Assembly: GCA_017473905.1 (NCBI GenBank)
Contig: JAFUJA010000002.1
Location: forward strand, 1 to 43,777
Length of the DNA stretch: 43,777 bases
Origin: Lachnospiraceae bacterium
Lineage (GTDB): Bacteria > Bacillota > Clostridia > Lachnospirales > Lachnospiraceae
Reading direction: 5' to 3'
A model generated the notes under the pieces. That model was not told the DNA's origin. It made no database searches and saw only the letters and a program-made list of their open reading frames with translations. Positions 43,051 through 43,777 of this stretch are shown here, piece by piece (the stretch's first letter is position 1; every line of letters begins with the position of its first letter). Made by a program: the position numbers and the translations under genes.

Positions 43051-43777
43051 CTTACACCAATACCTATGCAATCCTGAAGGGAAGCATTCAGGTAAGTAAG
43101 AGCTTTACCGAGGCAACAGGAACATTAACCTGGGATGAAATTAAAAATAACATCAGCTTTACCATTAAAGATTCCACCGGTGCAGAAATTGCCGGCTCAC
43201 CAATCAGCGGTGCAGATCTGACTTTGGATAACGGCAAGTATGTATCCGATGAAATCGAAGTAGAAGTAGGAACTTATACCGTAGAAGAAACTTTAACAAC
43301 CATTGAGGGTTATACCGTAACCACAACTTACACCGTTACAACGGACGGTGTGGAAGGTGCTGACGGTAACACCACAGCCACAGGGGATATTGAAGTCGGA
43401 GACGGCGAAAGTGTTGTTGCAGCTTTCGTAAATACCTATACCGTAGAAGAAAAGCTTGGTGCGTTAAAACTTACCAAGGCGGTAGCAGGTGCTCTTGACA
43501 GAAGTGAACTGGAAGGTGAATTACAGTTTAAGGTAGAAAATGCAGATGGAAACACACCTACATTTGATGAAACCTACACTCTCGGAGAGGGAGAGTTTAC
43601 CTGGAATGCAGTTTCCGGAACCTATGAGTTACTGATTGAAGATTTACCTGTAGGTAACTACAAAGTAACGGAAATTCAGGGAACAACCACACCCGAAAAT
43701 ATGTCATGTACCGTAACTTATACCGTAAATGCGGGGGCAACCCAGACAGGAACGGTAACCGGTGCCGTAGAAGTGAC
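42384..43777 (+). CDS. Open continuation of the surface protein beyond the amber codon, truncated by window end
   Basis: The frame of the surface protein stays open from the TAG to the last base. It codes DEIKNNISFTIKDSTGTEIA, YTVEETLTTIEGYTVTTTYT, LKLTKAVAGALDRSELEGE and LPVGNYKVTEIQGTTTPENM, the same module family as upstream. No ATG with a ribosome site lies close behind the TAG, so efficient restart is unlikely. The wall anchor (LPxTG or similar) must lie outside the window. If the TAG is a real mutation this part is untranslated. If it is a sequencing error the gene is one very long reading frame. Confidence 0.65.
43051..43777 (+). repeat. 750-bp tandem repeat, copy 2, cut by window end
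   Basis: Exactly 750 bases after copy 1, with TGG at 43131-43133 in place of the TAG. The high identity of the two copies, against the weaker protein-level match to the module at 41960-42300, indicates recent duplication. More copies may follow outside the window. Confidence 0.85.

Noticed and set aside
42301-43777. CRISPR-like or mobile-element repeat
   Set aside because: The repeats are long, in frame and code protein modules; there are no short repeat-spacer units, terminal inverted repeats or transposase.

Overview
The window looks like the chromosome of an anaerobic Bacillota, most likely a gut-type Lachnospiraceae. The supporting signs are AT-leaning, dense genes with strong AGGAGG-type ribosome sites, a K+-type membrane pyrophosphatase, EAL and hybrid-kinase signalling proteins, Cna-B type surface proteins, and B12 and radical-SAM enzymology. 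This family placement is inferred from gene content, not from a marker gene. I saw no rRNA, tRNA, CRISPR array, insertion sequence or prophage gene.

Layout. 1-1517: the end of a homocysteine methyltransferase/MTHFR fusion. 1588-7972: a Ser/Arg-rich zinc-ribbon membrane protein, an HPt protein, an EAL phosphodiesterase, a tRNA-dihydrouridine synthase, and an unusual membrane-anchored fusion of an Ntn-type amidase with an M15 peptidase. 7983-9400: a promoter, cobalamin riboswitch and terminator controlling a DUF4430 lipoprotein and an ECF S-component, which together look like a corrinoid uptake unit. 9476-9850 (minus): a short DtxR/MntR-type regulator. 10027-13312: an intracellular GH5 glycosidase and a K+-dependent membrane pyrophosphatase.

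13410-24103 is a compact one-direction cassette: an AMP-forming acyl ligase, an acyl carrier protein, two GNAT-fold transferases, four closely related cobalamin-binding radical-SAM proteins in tandem, and a fifth, divergent radical-SAM gene broken by one in-frame TAA. It looks like a biosynthetic cluster for an acyl-derived product that I cannot name.

24156-30551 is the most striking block: a NifH-like reductase, two NifD/K-like subunits and a complete FecBCD/BtuFCD-type ABC importer in one operon. It lies behind a promoter with two GTTAG-N6-CTAAC palindromes. A closely similar site lies in front of the DtxR-type gene at 9476-9850. I propose an iron-controlled, nitrogenase-like reductive system acting on an imported metal chelate or tetrapyrrole.

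30707-33911: a hybrid histidine kinase and a lipoprotein with CxxC repeats. 33961-34752 (minus): an AAC(3)-family acetyltransferase. 34919-37492: a YetA/exo-rhamnogalacturonan-lyase-like protein and a KdgF-like cupin, suggesting pectin oligosaccharide use. 37740 to the window end: a very large secreted surface protein with prealbumin-like (Cna-B/SpaA) modules. An in-frame TAG interrupts it at 42381, and 750-bp near-identical tandem repeats follow and run off the window.
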